Numbered from the stretch's first letter, positions 1 to 7,451 are shown. The stretch is DNA of 7,912 nt from an uncultured Paracoccus sp. (GCA_937859005.1 CALLYR010000059.1:1-7912); one strand, 5' to 3'. Notes: generated by a model from the sequence alone, not told the origin. A program made the numbers and translations.

Positions 1-117
1 CAGGATCGAAGCCAGCGCCAGCAGCATCCAGCGCTCGCCCATCGAGGGCAGGCGCGTCTGCAACTGGCGCAGCACGGCGTCAGGGTCGCGCAGGGTCTGC
101 AGGATCAGTCCGCTCAT
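1..117 (-). CDS. N-terminus of a probable second YIP1-like membrane protein (cut by window edge)
   Basis: Only the first 39 codons are present; the frame is open to the window edge. The ATG at 117-115 overlaps the TGA of the preceding gene in an ATGA junction. A CCAAGG ribosome binding site at 130-125 lies seven bases before it. These two facts, more than homology, support it as a real gene. The visible protein begins MSGLILQTLRDPDAVLRQL and then turns hydrophobic (WMLLALASIL), as if entering a first membrane helix. This resembles the N-terminus of its upstream neighbour, which has LIPRILQTWRRPGTTVRGL followed by a hydrophobic run. I infer a tandem pair of related YIP1-family membrane proteins. 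The function is unknown, and the fragment is too short to exclude another membrane protein family. Confidence 0.6.
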   Translation of the reverse strand, partial: MSGLILQTLRDPDAVLRQLQTRLPSMGERWMLLALASIL

Positions 118-605
118 GCCCGTGCCTTGGCCCCCTGTGCCAGCGCCCGCAGGCCCGCCCCCCAGAACAGCAGGAAAGCCGCGCCGGTTGCAATCCGCAG
201 CAGCGTCAGGGCCGGACCCGGCCCCGCCAGCCCCTGCGCCAGCCCGGTCAGCAGCATCAGTGGCGCCGCGGCGGCCAGCGCCCAGATCAGCGCCAGACGC
301 GAATCATGCCCGCTGAGGCCGGTCCCCAGCAGGCGCGCGGCCAGATGCACGATGCCGGCCAGGGCCATGACGATCAGCGGCATCAGAAACAACGTCGCCA
401 GCAGCGCACCCCCCAGCCTTGCGTTCAGCGGCACCGAAGGGTCCAGCGCCGCGGCGCGCGCATGGGCGGGCCACTGGGCCACGAAGTAAAGCGCCATCGT
501 CCCGATCAGCAGCGCCAGCAGCGCCGCATCGGGCAGCCCGGTCAGGCCGCGCACGGTGGTCCCCGGCCTGCGCCAGGTCTGCAGGATGCGCGGGATCAGG
601 CCCAT
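114..605 (-). CDS. YIP1-family-like four-helix integral membrane protein, 163 aa
   Basis: This is a small, very hydrophobic protein with a short basic N-terminal segment (residues 1-25, including RILQTWRRPGTTVRG) and about four membrane-spanning stretches near residues 27-43, 65-92, 103-125 and 131-153. That shape fits the YIP1 superfamily of bacterial inner-membrane proteins. The assignment rests on topology and suf-operon context and not on a diagnostic motif, so it is tentative. The ATG at 605 lies four bases after the sufD stop, with a weak GGAAG ribosome binding site about ten bases upstream. Its TGA overlaps the ATG of the next gene. It is therefore almost certainly co-transcribed with the suf genes. 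No biochemical role is established; a link between Fe-S assembly and the membrane would be speculation. Confidence 0.75.
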   Translation of the reverse strand: MGLIPRILQTWRRPGTTVRGLTGLPDAALLALLIGTMALYFVAQWPAHARAAALDPSVPLNARLGGALLATLFLMPLIVMALAGIVHLAARLLGTGLSGHDSRLALIWALAAAAPLMLLTGLAQGLAGPGPALTLLRIATGAAFLLFWGAGLRALAQGAKARA

Positions 606-609
606 CCGT

Positions 610-1945
610 TCAGGCTTCCGCGCGCGCGGTCAGCCAGTCCTCAAGCCGCTCGGCGATGCGCTCGCGCAGGTCGTCATCCTCGATCTCGGCCAGCGCGTCG
701 GCCAGGAAGGACAGCACCAGCAGCACCACCGCCCGTTCCCGCGGCACGCCGCGCGAGCGCAGATAGAACAGCGCCGTTTCGTCCAGCGCCCCGGTGGTCG
801 AGCCGTGGCTGCATTTCACGTCGTCGGCATAGATCTCCAGTTCGGGCTTGCCCAGGAACTGGCTGTCCTCGTCCAGCAGCAGGGCCTGGCTGATCTGATA
901 GCCGTCGGTCTTCTGCGCGCCGGGACGGACCAGGATCTTGCCCTGGAAGACGCCGACCGCGCCGTTCTTCAGCACCTTCTTGAACACCTGCCGGCTTTCG
1001 CCGCGCAACCCGGCATGGGTCAGGAAAACGGTATCGTCGTCGTGGATCGTCCCGCCCGCGCCATCGCCCAGCATCGCGCCCGCGACATGGACGACGGCAT
1101 CGTCCCCTGCCAGTTCGACGACGAATTCGTTGCGCATGTGCAGCCCGTCCACCGCCATGGCAAAGCTTTTCAGCGCGCCCCCTTCGGCCACGCGGGCGAA
1201 CAGATGGGTGTTGGACACCCGCGGATAGCCCGCGCGATGGGCGACGATGTGATGCAGGCGCGCGCGCGGGGCGATGTCGGCCTCGACCACGATGTTGACG
1301 CGGGCGCCGGCAAGGCCGCTTTCGATCAGCGTCAGTTCCGCGCCGGGTTCCAGCCGCAGGACGTGGTGAAGGGTTGCGTCGCGGTCCGGTCGGGTGCGGC
1401 GATAGAGGAGCTGCACCGGCCGGGACGCGCGCCCCGTGACGCGGATCACCGCGCCATCGGTCGCGGCGGCGGTGTTCAGCGCGGCAAAGGGCCGGCGCAC
1501 CGGCGACTGGCCGACGGTTTCCAGCACGCCATAGGATTCACCGATCCAGTGGCCGGGCTGAAGGTCGGCCTGCGACAGCGGCAGGATTTCCACCCCCGTC
1601 AGTTCCAGCGGGTCGGAGGCCCCGGCATCGAAGCGGCCATCGACGAAGACCAGCCGCAGCCGGTCCAGATCGGAAAACAGCGGCGGGTCGATGGGGGCAT
1701 CGTCCATCGGGACGGGCGCGGGCGCGGGTGCGTTGAAGGGCGCGGGGTCGGTATAGCGCCAGTATTCGTCGCGCGGGCGCGGCAGGCCCATCGCCTGCAA
1801 GCGTTCCAGCGCGTCGCGGCGGGCGCGGGCGGTCGCCTGCCCCTGGGCCGGGTCCAGCGCGGCAAGGCGCGCGGCCAGGGGATCGGCGCGGTGCGAGGGG
1901 ACACCCTCGACGGTCGGGGTCTGCTGGACGGGTCTGACCTGCATC

Positions 1946-1953
<8 letters not shown>
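610..1953 (-). CDS. sufD: Fe-S cluster assembly scaffold protein SufD
   Basis: SufD pairs with SufB and two SufC subunits in the cytoplasmic SufBCD complex that builds Fe-S clusters. The 447-residue protein has the expected layout: a variable helical N-terminal domain (1-95) with the motif DEYWRYTD (62-69), a beta-helix core, and a strongly conserved C-terminal part. In that part are GVFQGKILV (334-342), AQKTDGYQISQALLLDEDSQ (346-365), KPELEIYADDVKCSHGSTTG (369-388) and FYLRSRGV (396-403). His383 in the CSHG motif corresponds to E. coli SufD His360, implicated in cluster assembly. I chose the ATG at 1953, which overlaps the end of sufC by eight bases, because GAGGTG sits just upstream; the ATG at 1944 is the alternative. 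An upstream ATG at 1980 would run further into sufC and is unlikely. A proline/alanine-rich linker (about 75-82) looks lineage-specific. Confidence 0.96.
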
Positions 1954-2707
<754 letters not shown>

Positions 2708-2718
2708 CGGTCGTCCGT

Positions 2719-3510
2719 TCAGTTTGCTTTCAGCGCGGTGGGAAAGCTTTCGCGCAGCGCCTGCTGCGCGGCCGCGATCCCGGCGGCATAGGGAAGATGA
2801 TCGGGCAGTCGCCCGGCGAGATAGTCGGGCACCTCGTCAGGGTCGAGGGGGGTGCCCAGATGCCGCCCGATCGCGGCGGCATAGTCCAGGAATTTCAGCG
2901 TGGCGCAGGCATGGTTTCCGGTCGGCGTCAGCCAGTGGTTCGGAACCCCCAGGCTGTCGGCAACCACCAGCCCGTGCAGCGACGAGGTAAGGACGAACCG
3001 GCAGGCCGCGATGCGCCGGATCACCTCCAGCGCGTCATTCGTCCGCGGGTCGATCAGGTCGATCCGCGGATCGGCGGCCAGCGCCTGCATCTCGGGGTCG
3101 TCCACCAGCCGCCAGTGCGGGATCAGCCCGATGCGGTCGCCGCGTTCGGGCCGTTCGTCCAGCAATTCGGCCGCGAACAGCCCCGGATCGCCGAAGGGCA
3201 GCGCGGGGGGCTGGCCCGTCAGCGTTGCGGTGATCGGGCCGCGCAGGGCCGCGACCTCGATCCGGCCGATGAAGGGCGTGGCCTGCGGCGACAGCATCCC
3301 GCTGCCCCACATCCAGGGACGCGGGGCATCAATGGGCTTTTGGGCAAAGCGCGGCCCGATCAGGCTGATGACGGAACCCACGGCGAACAACTCACACCCC
3401 GCCGGTCCCGCCCAGTCCACGGGCCGTCCGCTGACATGGGCGACCACCAGCGGCGACAGCGCGTCGCCGAAGTTCAGCCCGCGCCAAAAGAAGACCCGGA
3501 TCGGTGTCAA
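2719..3510 (-). CDS. Polysaccharide pyruvyl transferase-family protein (ExoV/CsaB-like fold), TTG start
   Basis: The 263-residue protein resembles the polysaccharide pyruvyl transferase family, whose known members move pyruvate from phosphoenolpyruvate onto sugars of exopolysaccharides or cell-wall polymers as ketals. Visible family features are the N-terminal FFWRGLNFGDALSP (7-20), VGSVIS (44-49), the central LRGPITATLTG (89-99), the FGDPGLF segment (106-112) and the C-terminal SSLHGLVVADSLGVP (176-190), the most typical block. No membrane segment or signal peptide is seen. There is no good ATG start. A TTG at 3510 overlaps the sufB stop (TTGA) and has GGAGGG nine bases upstream. The upstream ATG at 3654 would extend far into sufB with low-complexity sequence. 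Base composition matches its neighbours, so recent transfer is not indicated. Substrate is unknown, and nothing around it is a glycosyltransferase or export gene. Confidence 0.85.
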   Translation of the reverse strand: MTPIRVFFWRGLNFGDALSPLVVAHVSGRPVDWAGPAGCELFAVGSVISLIGPRFAQKPIDAPRPWMWGSGMLSPQATPFIGRIEVAALRGPITATLTGQPPALPFGDPGLFAAELLDERPERGDRIGLIPHWRLVDDPEMQALAADPRIDLIDPRTNDALEVIRRIAACRFVLTSSLHGLVVADSLGVPNHWLTPTGNHACATLKFLDYAAAIGRHLGTPLDPDEVPDYLAGRLPDHLPYAAGIAAAQQALRESFPTALKAN

Positions 3511-5033
3511 CCGACGCTGCCCTCCAGCGAGATCGCGACGAGGCTCTGGGCCTCCATCGCGAATTCCATCGGCAGCGCCTGCAACACGTCGCGGCAAAAG
3601 CCGTTGACGACCAGCGCCACCGCTTCCTCCTCGTCCATGCCGCGGGCGCGGCAATAGAACAACTGATCCTCGTCGACCTTGCTGGTCGTGGCCTCGTGCT
3701 CAACCCGGCTCGTGGTGTTCTTGACCTCGATATAGGGGACGGTGTGCGCCCCGCACTTGTCCCCGATCAGCAGGCTGTCGCACTGGGTATAGTTGCGGCT
3801 GTTCGCCGCGCGCGGATGCATCGTCACCAGCCCGCGATAGGTGTTCTGCGCGCGCCCCGCCGAAATCCCCTTGGACACGATGCGCGAACGGGTGTCCTTT
3901 CCAAGATGGATCATCTTGGTCCCGGTGTCGGCCTGCTGGGCGTTGTTGGTGATGGCGATCGAATAGAACTCGCCCTGGCTGCCGTCGCCGCGCAGGATGC
4001 AGGAGGGATATTTCCAGGTGATCGCGGAACCCGTTTCCACCTGCGTCCACATCACCTTGGACCGCGCGCCCCGGCAATCGGCGCGCTTGGTGACAAAGTT
4101 GTAGATGCCGCCCTGCCCTTCCTCGTCGCCCGGATACCAGTTCTGGACGGTCGAATATTTCACCTCGGCATCGTCCAGCACGACGATTTCCACCACCGCC
4201 GCGTGCAGCTGGGCGATGTCGCGCTTGGGCGCGGTGCAGCCTTCCAGATAGCTGACGTAAGAACCCTTGTCGGCGATGATGAGCGTACGTTCGAACTGTC
4301 CGGTATTCTCGGCGTTGATGCGGAAATAGGTGGACAGCTCCATCGGGCAGCGCACGCCCGGCGGCACATAGACGAAGCTGCCGTCCGAAAACACCGCGCT
4401 GTTCAGCGTGGCGAAGTAGTTGTCCGACTGCGGCACGACCGAGCCGAGGTATTTCTGGACCAGTTCGGGATAATCGCGGATCGCCTCGCTGATCGGGCAG
4501 AAGATGACGCCGGCCTTGGCCAGTTCCGCCTTGAAGGTGGTGCCGACGCTGACGCTGTCAAAGACTGCGTCCACCGCGACCTTGCGCGCCTCGGCGGGAG
4601 TGTCGCCCGCGCCCTCGACCCCCGCCAGGATCGCCTGTTCCTTCAGCGGGATGCCCAGCTTCTCATAGGTGGCCAGCAGCTTGGGATCGACCTCGTCCAG
4701 CGACTTGGGCCTGACCGCCATGCTTTTCGGGCGGGCATAGTAATACTGGTCCTGATAATCGATGTCGGGATAGTTCAGCATCGCCCAGCGCGGCTCGCTC
4801 ATCGTCTTCCAGCGGGCAAATGCCGCCAGCCGCCAGTCGGTCATCCACTGCGGCTCGCCGTTCTTTTCGGAAATCAGCCGGACGATGTCCTCGTTCAACC
4901 CCTTGGGGGCGTATTCCATCTCGATCTCGGTTTCCCACCCGTATTTGTAGGACCCCATGTTCGCCACGGCCTCGACCGTCTCGCGGTCCACGCCCTCGCG
5001 CACCTCGAGTTCGGGAGCTTCCAACGCAGCCAT
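3507..5033 (-). CDS. sufB: Fe-S cluster assembly scaffold protein SufB
   Basis: SufB is the core scaffold of SufBCD and receives sulfur for nascent Fe-S clusters in the cytoplasm. The 508-residue product matches the family along its whole length: the N-terminal GSYKYGWETEIEMEYAPKGL region (27-46), WMTDWRLAAF (63-72), PPGVRCPMELSTYFRIN (224-240), the beta-helix core, and the C-terminal YTQCDSLLIGDKCGAHTVPY and RVEHEATTSKVDEDQLFYCR. Cys418 and Glu447 match E. coli SufB Cys405 and Glu434, with a constant offset of 13 that equals the length difference (508 versus 495). Both are residues implicated in sulfur transfer and cluster formation. The ATG at 5033 is used because GGGAAGG lies eight bases upstream and the family sequence begins here. 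An ATG at 5285 would run through the desulfurase gene. The gap to the desulfurase stop is five bases. Confidence 0.98.
   Translation of the reverse strand: MAALEAPELEVREGVDRETVEAVANMGSYKYGWETEIEMEYAPKGLNEDIVRLISEKNGEPQWMTDWRLAAFARWKTMSEPRWAMLNYPDIDYQDQYYYARPKSMAVRPKSLDEVDPKLLATYEKLGIPLKEQAILAGVEGAGDTPAEARKVAVDAVFDSVSVGTTFKAELAKAGVIFCPISEAIRDYPELVQKYLGSVVPQSDNYFATLNSAVFSDGSFVYVPPGVRCPMELSTYFRINAENTGQFERTLIIADKGSYVSYLEGCTAPKRDIAQLHAAVVEIVVLDDAEVKYSTVQNWYPGDEEGQGGIYNFVTKRADCRGARSKVMWTQVETGSAITWKYPSCILRGDGSQGEFYSIAITNNAQQADTGTKMIHLGKDTRSRIVSKGISAGRAQNTYRGLVTMHPRAANSRNYTQCDSLLIGDKCGAHTVPYIEVKNTTSRVEHEATTSKVDEDQLFYCRARGMDEEEAVALVVNGFCRDVLQALPMEFAMEAQSLVAISLEGSVG
3520..3525 (-). promoter_or_regulatory. 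Ribosome binding site GGAGGG deciding the TTG start
   Basis: GGAGGG on the minus strand lies within the last codons of sufB, nine bases before the TTG at 3510. It is one of the strongest such sites in the window and is the main evidence that translation of the pyruvyl transferase-like gene begins at TTG, overlapping the sufB stop. Confidence 0.75.
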
Positions 5034-5038
5034 CGGCT

Positions 5039-6085
5039 TCACCTTCCCTGCTTGCTCTGCCAACGGGCGCGGGCGGTCAGCCAGCCTTCGGCAAAGCGGT
5101 CCAATTCCTCTTGCGTGGTCGTCCACCCGAACGACACCCGCAGCGCGCACGCGGCATCCGCCTCGGCCACGCCCATCGCGCGCAGAACGCCGCTGGCCCG
5201 GACCTTGCCGGACGAACAGGCGGACCCGGCGGATACGGCAAATCCGGCCAGATCCATCTGCATCACCTGCGTCTCGCCCTTCCATCCCGGAGTCAGGATG
5301 GACAGGGTATTCGGCAGGCGTCGGGATTCGCGCCCCGGAAACATAGTGTTTCCGTCAGCATCTTCCAGTCTGTTCTGCAAACGATCCCGCATATCGGCAA
5401 GCTTTTCGGCCATTCCGTCCGCCAGATCGCGCTGCGCGGCGGCGGCGGCGGCGGCAAAGCCCGCGATGCCGATCAGGTTTTCGGTCCCCGCGCGGCGGCC
5501 TTTTTCCTGCCCGCCCCCCCGGATGCGCGCCGCCCGGTCGGTGCCGTCGCGCAGGATCAGCGCCCCCGCCCCGCGCGGCCCGCCCAGCTTGTGGGCGCTG
5601 ACGAAGCCCGCGCCCACCCCCAGCCAGTCAAAGGCGAGGGGGATCTTGCCGAAGCCCTGGGTCAGGTCGCTGGCCGCCAGCCCCTGCGGCAAGTCCTGGA
5701 TGACCCCGGTTTCGCTGTTGGCCAGTTGCAGCGCGGCCCGCGCGGGATCGGGGACGGTGACGCGGCCCCCTGCATCGACCTCCAGCACCTCGTCGCACCA
5801 GGCGCGCACGCAGTCATGCTCGATAGGGGCGCAGGTCAGTCCCTGCCCCTCCAGCGCCAGCGCCGCGGCTTCGGTCGCGCCCGAGGTGAAGACGACATCC
5901 GCCTGCGCCGCGCCCAGCGCCTGCGCCACGGTTTCGCGCGCGCGTTCCAGCAGCATCTTGGCCGCCCGTCCCTCGGCATGAACCGAGGACGGGTTGCCGA
6001 TGGCCTCCATCGCTTCGATCATCGCCGCCCGCGCCTCGGGGCGCAGGGGGGCGGTGGCGTTCCAGTCCAGATAGACGCGGCTCAT
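5039..6085 (-). CDS. Compact IscS/NifS-type cysteine desulfurase (PLP-dependent, class V aminotransferase)
   Basis: This enzyme would convert L-cysteine to L-alanine and hold the sulfur as a persulfide for SufBCD. In 348 residues it has the family's active site: SGATEA (68-73), His90 in IEHDCV, Asn123 in ANSETG, Asp140 and Gln143 in SDLTQGFGK, the PLP lysine Lys166 in SAHKLGGPRGAGAL, the GGQEKGRRAGTEN segment (191-203), the catalytic Cys290 in SAGSACSSGK and Arg316 near the C-terminus. The Cys motif is of the IscS/NifS (group I) kind. It lacks the RXGHHCA motif of SufS, so it is probably not SufS. It is shorter than the usual 380-400 residues, mainly between His90 and Asp140. The start ATG at 6085 overlaps the coaBC stop by four bases, with a weak GGAA ribosome binding site. 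Pairing with SufB five bases downstream supports a role in Fe-S assembly. I give no symbol, because iscS and nifS are used loosely for this type. Confidence 0.93.
   Translation of the reverse strand: MSRVYLDWNATAPLRPEARAAMIEAMEAIGNPSSVHAEGRAAKMLLERARETVAQALGAAQADVVFTSGATEAAALALEGQGLTCAPIEHDCVRAWCDEVLEVDAGGRVTVPDPARAALQLANSETGVIQDLPQGLAASDLTQGFGKIPLAFDWLGVGAGFVSAHKLGGPRGAGALILRDGTDRAARIRGGGQEKGRRAGTENLIGIAGFAAAAAAAQRDLADGMAEKLADMRDRLQNRLEDADGNTMFPGRESRRLPNTLSILTPGWKGETQVMQMDLAGFAVSAGSACSSGKVRASGVLRAMGVAEADAACALRVSFGWTTTQEELDRFAEGWLTARARWQSKQGR
5042..5048 (-). promoter_or_regulatory. Ribosome binding site GGGAAGG for sufB
   Basis: GGGAAGG on the minus strand is eight bases before the ATG at 5033 and lies within the final codons of the desulfurase gene. 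It fixes the sufB start against the longer reading frame that opens at 5285. Confidence 0.7.
5437..5455. repeat. Short CGG triplet run inside the desulfurase gene
   Basis: Six consecutive CGG triplets plus one base on the plus strand encode part of an alanine stretch at about residues 211-217 of the desulfurase. The stretch lies in a helix after the GTEN motif. Slippage here would change length in whole codons, so the frame would be kept. Confidence 0.7.
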
Positions 6086-7350
6086 GCCGTTTCCGCCAAG
6101 GCTGTCGCGATCCGCTGGGCCAGGCGGCGGGCGACCTCATCCTTGGACAGGCGCGGCCAGGTTTCCGCGCCCTCCGCGGCAATCAGCGTGACCGCGTTTT
6201 CCGCGCCGCCCATGATGCCGGTTTCGGGGCTTACGTCATTCGCCACGATCCAGTCGCAGCCCTTGCGGGCGCGCTTGGCGGTCGCATTCTCCACCACGTC
6301 ATGGGTTTCGGCCGCAAAGCCCACGACCAGCCGCGGCCTGCGTTCGTCCCGGCTGATCCAGGCGAGGATGTCGGGGTTTTCCCCCATCTCCAGCGCGGGC
6401 GGGCGGCCGGTCCCGTCCTTCTTCATCTTGCGGTCCGATCCGTTCAGCACCCGCCAGTCCGCCACCGCCGCCGCCATCACCGCCGCATCGGCAGGCAGCG
6501 CGGCCTCGACCGCCGCCTGCATCTCGCGCGCGGTTTCCACGCGGATCACCTCGACCCCCTCGGGCGGCGGCACTGCGGCCGGACCGGTCACGAAGCTGAC
6601 CCGCGCGCCCAGATCGCGCAGCGCCGCCGCAATCGCGGCCCCCTGCGCGCCCGAGGAACGGTTGGCGATATAGCGCACCGGGTCGATCGGCTCATGCGTC
6701 GGCCCGGAGGTCACGATGACGTGCCGCCCCGACAGCGGCTTGGGCGCGGGCGGCACCACGACCGATTCGGGCGACAGCCACAGCGGTCCCTCGGTCAACT
6801 GCAGAGGCGCGTTTCCCAGCGCCGCGCGGATCGCCTGCAGGATCGCCTCGGGTTCGGACATCCGCCCCTCGCCCCATTCGCCGCAGGCCATGTCGCCTGC
6901 GTCGGGGCCGACGAACAGGACGCCATCGTCTTCCAGCGTGTCGCGGTTGCGCCGGGTGGCCGGGTGGTTCCACATCCGCACATTCATCGCGGGCGCGATC
7001 AGCACCCGCTTGTCTGTCGCCATCAGCAGCGTCGAGGCAAGGTCGTCCGCCAGCCCCGCCGCTATCTTGCCCATCAGGTCGGCGGTGGCGGGGGCGACCA
7101 CCACCAGATCGGCGGCGCGCGACAGCTGGATATGCCCCATCTCGGATTCGCGGGTCAGGTCGAACAGCGCCGAATGGCAGGGCTGCCCCGACAGCGAGGA
7201 CAGGGTCAGAGGCGTGACGAACTGCGCGCCGGCATCCGTCACAACGGTCGTGACCGACGCGCCCGCGCCCCGGATCAGGCGCACCAGCTCGGGGGTCTTG
7301 AAGGCCGCGATGCCGCCGCCCACGATCAGAAGTATCCGTTTGCCTTGCAT
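6082..7350 (-). CDS. coaBC: Bifunctional phosphopantothenoylcysteine decarboxylase / phosphopantothenate-cysteine ligase
   Basis: CoaBC (Dfp) carries out two steps of coenzyme A synthesis: it joins 4'-phosphopantothenate to cysteine (CoaB), then decarboxylates the product to 4'-phosphopantetheine (CoaC, FMN-dependent). The order in 422 residues is normal. The CoaC domain (1-180) has GGGIAAFK (11-18), His73 in MGHIQLSRAADL, APAMNVRMW (119-127) and the substrate-clamp Cys156 in GDMACGEWGEGRM. The CoaB domain (about 190-422) has SGPTHEPIDPVRYIANRSSG (215-234), AAVADWR (294-300), RKMKK (307-311), GFAAET (344-349) and IVAND. The usual SSGKMG/SSGKQG is SSGAQG here, so one lysine is absent. The ATG at 7350 has a consensus AGGAGG seven bases upstream. 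It is probably the first gene of the operon, and its stop overlaps the desulfurase start in an ATGA. Confidence 0.97.
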   Translation of the reverse strand: MQGKRILLIVGGGIAAFKTPELVRLIRGAGASVTTVVTDAGAQFVTPLTLSSLSGQPCHSALFDLTRESEMGHIQLSRAADLVVVAPATADLMGKIAAGLADDLASTLLMATDKRVLIAPAMNVRMWNHPATRRNRDTLEDDGVLFVGPDAGDMACGEWGEGRMSEPEAILQAIRAALGNAPLQLTEGPLWLSPESVVVPPAPKPLSGRHVIVTSGPTHEPIDPVRYIANRSSGAQGAAIAAALRDLGARVSFVTGPAAVPPPEGVEVIRVETAREMQAAVEAALPADAAVMAAAVADWRVLNGSDRKMKKDGTGRPPALEMGENPDILAWISRDERRPRLVVGFAAETHDVVENATAKRARKGCDWIVANDVSPETGIMGGAENAVTLIAAEGAETWPRLSKDEVARRLAQRIATALAETA

Positions 7351-7357
7351 GGGCGCG

Positions 7358-7363
7358 CCTCCT
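7358..7363 (-). promoter_or_regulatory. Consensus ribosome binding site AGGAGG for coaBC
   Basis: AGGAGG on the minus strand, seven bases before the ATG at 7350, is the best match to the 16S anti-Shine-Dalgarno sequence in the window. It confirms the coaBC start and fits a first-in-operon position. Confidence 0.8.
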
Positions 7364-7378
7364 GCCTCGACCGGTCAA

Positions 7379-7407
7379 GCCATAGGACGAAGGGGGATGG
7401 GGAACAA
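7379..7407 (-). promoter_or_regulatory. Weak promoter candidate for the coaBC-suf operon
   Basis: On the minus strand TTGTTC (7407-7402) and TATGGC (7384-7379) are separated by 17 bases, the ideal sigma-70 spacing. Each hexamer matches its consensus at only three of six positions. The position would give a short leader of roughly 20 bases before the AGGAGG site. With such weak boxes chance occurrence is possible, so this is a candidate only. Confidence 0.3.
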
Positions 7408-7414
7408 GGAAGCC

Positions 7415-7451
7415 GCCGGAATTTCGCCGCATACTTCCAGAGAAATCCGGC
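7415..7451. promoter_or_regulatory. Imperfect inverted repeat upstream of the promoter candidate
   Basis: The arms GCCGGAATTTC (7415-7425) and GAAATCCGGC (7442-7451) pair over ten bases with one bulged A, around a 16-base centre. The repeat lies just upstream of the candidate -35 box of coaBC and is more A/T-rich than its surroundings. It could be a regulator binding site or a structured DNA element; I do not recognise it as the site of any named regulator. Confidence 0.35.

Noticed and set aside
5034..5285. N-terminal extension of sufB to an ATG at 5285
   Set aside because: The extra 84 residues are out-of-frame desulfurase sequence. Family similarity and the GGGAAGG site both point to 5033.
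3504..5981. Very long plus-strand open frame (825 codons) opposite sufB and the desulfurase
   Set aside because: It mirrors well-supported minus-strand genes with intact catalytic motifs. Its protein is rich in Arg, His, Gln, Pro and Ala with no recognisable family block, as expected from antisense frames in GC-rich DNA.
5039..6085. Assignment of the desulfurase as SufS
   Set aside because: The active-site cysteine lies in SAGSACSSGK, the IscS/NifS-type loop, and not in the RXGHHCA motif of SufS. Position next to sufB alone is not enough.
4820..6673. Plus-strand open frame of 617 codons across the desulfurase and coaBC ends
   Set aside because: It spans two genes on the other strand and shows only Ser/Arg/Pro/Ala-rich low-complexity sequence.
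7371..7380. GCTTGACC as a -35 box close to coaBC
   Set aside because: The TTGACC core matches well, but a -10 box at proper spacing would fall on the ribosome binding site and start codon of coaBC, leaving no leader.
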